This document shows, piece after piece, positions 63,556-64,000 of a DNA stretch of 64,000 nucleotides. Position 1 is the stretch's first letter. Each line of letters opens with the position of its first letter. The position numbers were made by a program, and so were the translations under genes. Source of the DNA: Nitrosospira sp035547595 (GTDB lineage Bacteria; Pseudomonadota; Gammaproteobacteria; Burkholderiales; Nitrosomonadaceae); NCBI GenBank assembly GCA_035547595.1, contig DASZUL010000022.1:93270-157269 (forward strand), written 5' to 3'. The notes beneath the pieces were generated by a model. That model was not told the origin of the DNA and did no database searches. It saw only the letters and a list, made by a program, of their open reading frames with translations.

Positions 63556-64000
63556 TTATGATGGGGAACCTTCGGAGTCGGTCATCGGTGAATCCAGCAC
63601 CACCTCGCTTTCTGCCTGCCTGACGTCCAGCTCAACCGCATCGATACGGGCGAAACGCTGGCTGATCTTCCTGCTGGAAACATGAACCTCCTCGACATCC
63701 TGATTGGCCTGGCGGATGTGATCGGCCAGCTTTTTCATGCGTTCGTCGAAGCGGACAAAATCCTTGCCGAGCCGGGCAAGTTCATGCTTGATGACATGCA
63801 CCTGTTCGCGCGTTTCTATATCCTTCAGTACCGCGCGGGCGGTATTCAATACAGCCATCAGGGTAGTGGGCGAGACTATCCACACCTGCTTTTGCATGGC
63901 GTAGTCGACGATGTCTGCATGATAGGCATGGATTTCGGCGAATACCGCTTCCGCCGGCACGAACATCACCGCACCGTCACAGGTTTCCGGCGGCAGGATA
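63556..64000 (-). CDS. rmuC: DNA recombination protein RmuC, 5' part outside the window
   Basis: The frame is open to the window edge; the visible part reads in from ILPPETCDGAVMFVPAEAVF and covers about the last 147 residues. The block VMFVPAEAVFAEI, SPTTLMAVLNTARAVLKDI and the following coiled-coil (FVRFDERMKKLADHIRQANQ) are typical of the RmuC nuclease-like domain and its C-terminal helix. RmuC limits inversion recombination at short repeats in E. coli. The gene lies 55 bases upstream of mtfA on the same strand. The GTG at 63969 is internal, not a start. Confidence 0.92.
   Translation of the reverse strand, partial: ILPPETCDGAVMFVPAEAVFAEIHAYHADIVDYAMQKQVWIVSPTTLMAVLNTARAVLKDIETREQVHVIKHELARLGKDFVRFDERMKKLADHIRQANQDVEEVHVSSRKISQRFARIDAVELDVRQAESEVVLDSPMTDSEGSPS

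Overview
The window looks like chromosomal DNA of a moderately GC-rich betaproteobacterium, most likely an ammonia oxidiser of the Nitrosospira/Nitrosomonas group. The clues are a small metal-binding protein of the SmbP type (described from Nitrosomonas), two PEP-CTERM surface proteins, a DUF1840 protein, NnrS, and the betaproteobacterial form of the rimP-nusA-infB-rbfA-truB operon. This assignment is an inference from gene content. I see no rRNA, insertion sequence, prophage or CRISPR array. One gene is cut at each end of the window.

Layout. 1-1.7 kb: 3' part of a hybrid histidine kinase. 1.7-5.7 kb: a tight minus-strand operon of an alginate-export-like porin, a GH88-like hydrolase and an amidohydrolase with a His-rich insert, divergent from an alpha/beta hydrolase. 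6.6-17 kb: the most interesting region, a minus-strand cluster of TonB receptor, ThiF-rhodanese, JAMM protease, ThiS-like sulfur carrier ending Gly-Gly-Cys, double-length CaiB-type protein, adenylate-forming ligase, acyl-CoA-dehydrogenase-like flavoprotein and MFS exporter. This is the gene logic of the thiocarboxylate metallophores pyridine-2,6-dithiocarboxylate (pdt) and thioquinolobactin (qbs), but without recognisable genes for making the acid substrate. Its receptor gene is divergent from a PEP-CTERM protein gene, and both promoters carry a pair of 17-bp dyad operators that abut the -35 hexamer in mirror-image geometry.

18.8-31.8 kb: DUF1840, a PEP-CTERM GDSL hydrolase, a DUF883 protein, and a 2927-residue cyclic beta-1,2-glucan synthase flanked by two Crp-like paralogues, one of which lacks its DNA-binding domain. 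32-38.5 kb: plus-strand genes for AsmA, SDR, SRPBCC, a stand-alone LOV photosensor, an O-methyltransferase-like protein, SmbP and a small membrane protein. 38.6-42.1 kb: Ku and LigD for non-homologous end joining. 42.6-46.2 kb: a small membrane protein, an ABC exporter and LptF. 46.6 kb: initiator tRNA-Met with its own promoter and terminator. 47-49 kb: two paralogous response regulators (REC-GGDEF and REC-PAS). 49-55.3 kb: the rimP-nusA-infB-rbfA-truB operon. 55.5-58.6 kb: acetyl-CoA synthetase and an MBL hydrolase. 58.7-64 kb: a TrmH-like methyltransferase with a GreB-like factor, NnrS, glucokinase overlapping an MtfA-type peptidase, and the C-terminal part of RmuC.

Many genes are translationally coupled by 1-7 base overlaps. 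Start codons were chosen by Shine-Dalgarno spacing and family N-termini, so several genes are shorter than their maximal open frames.
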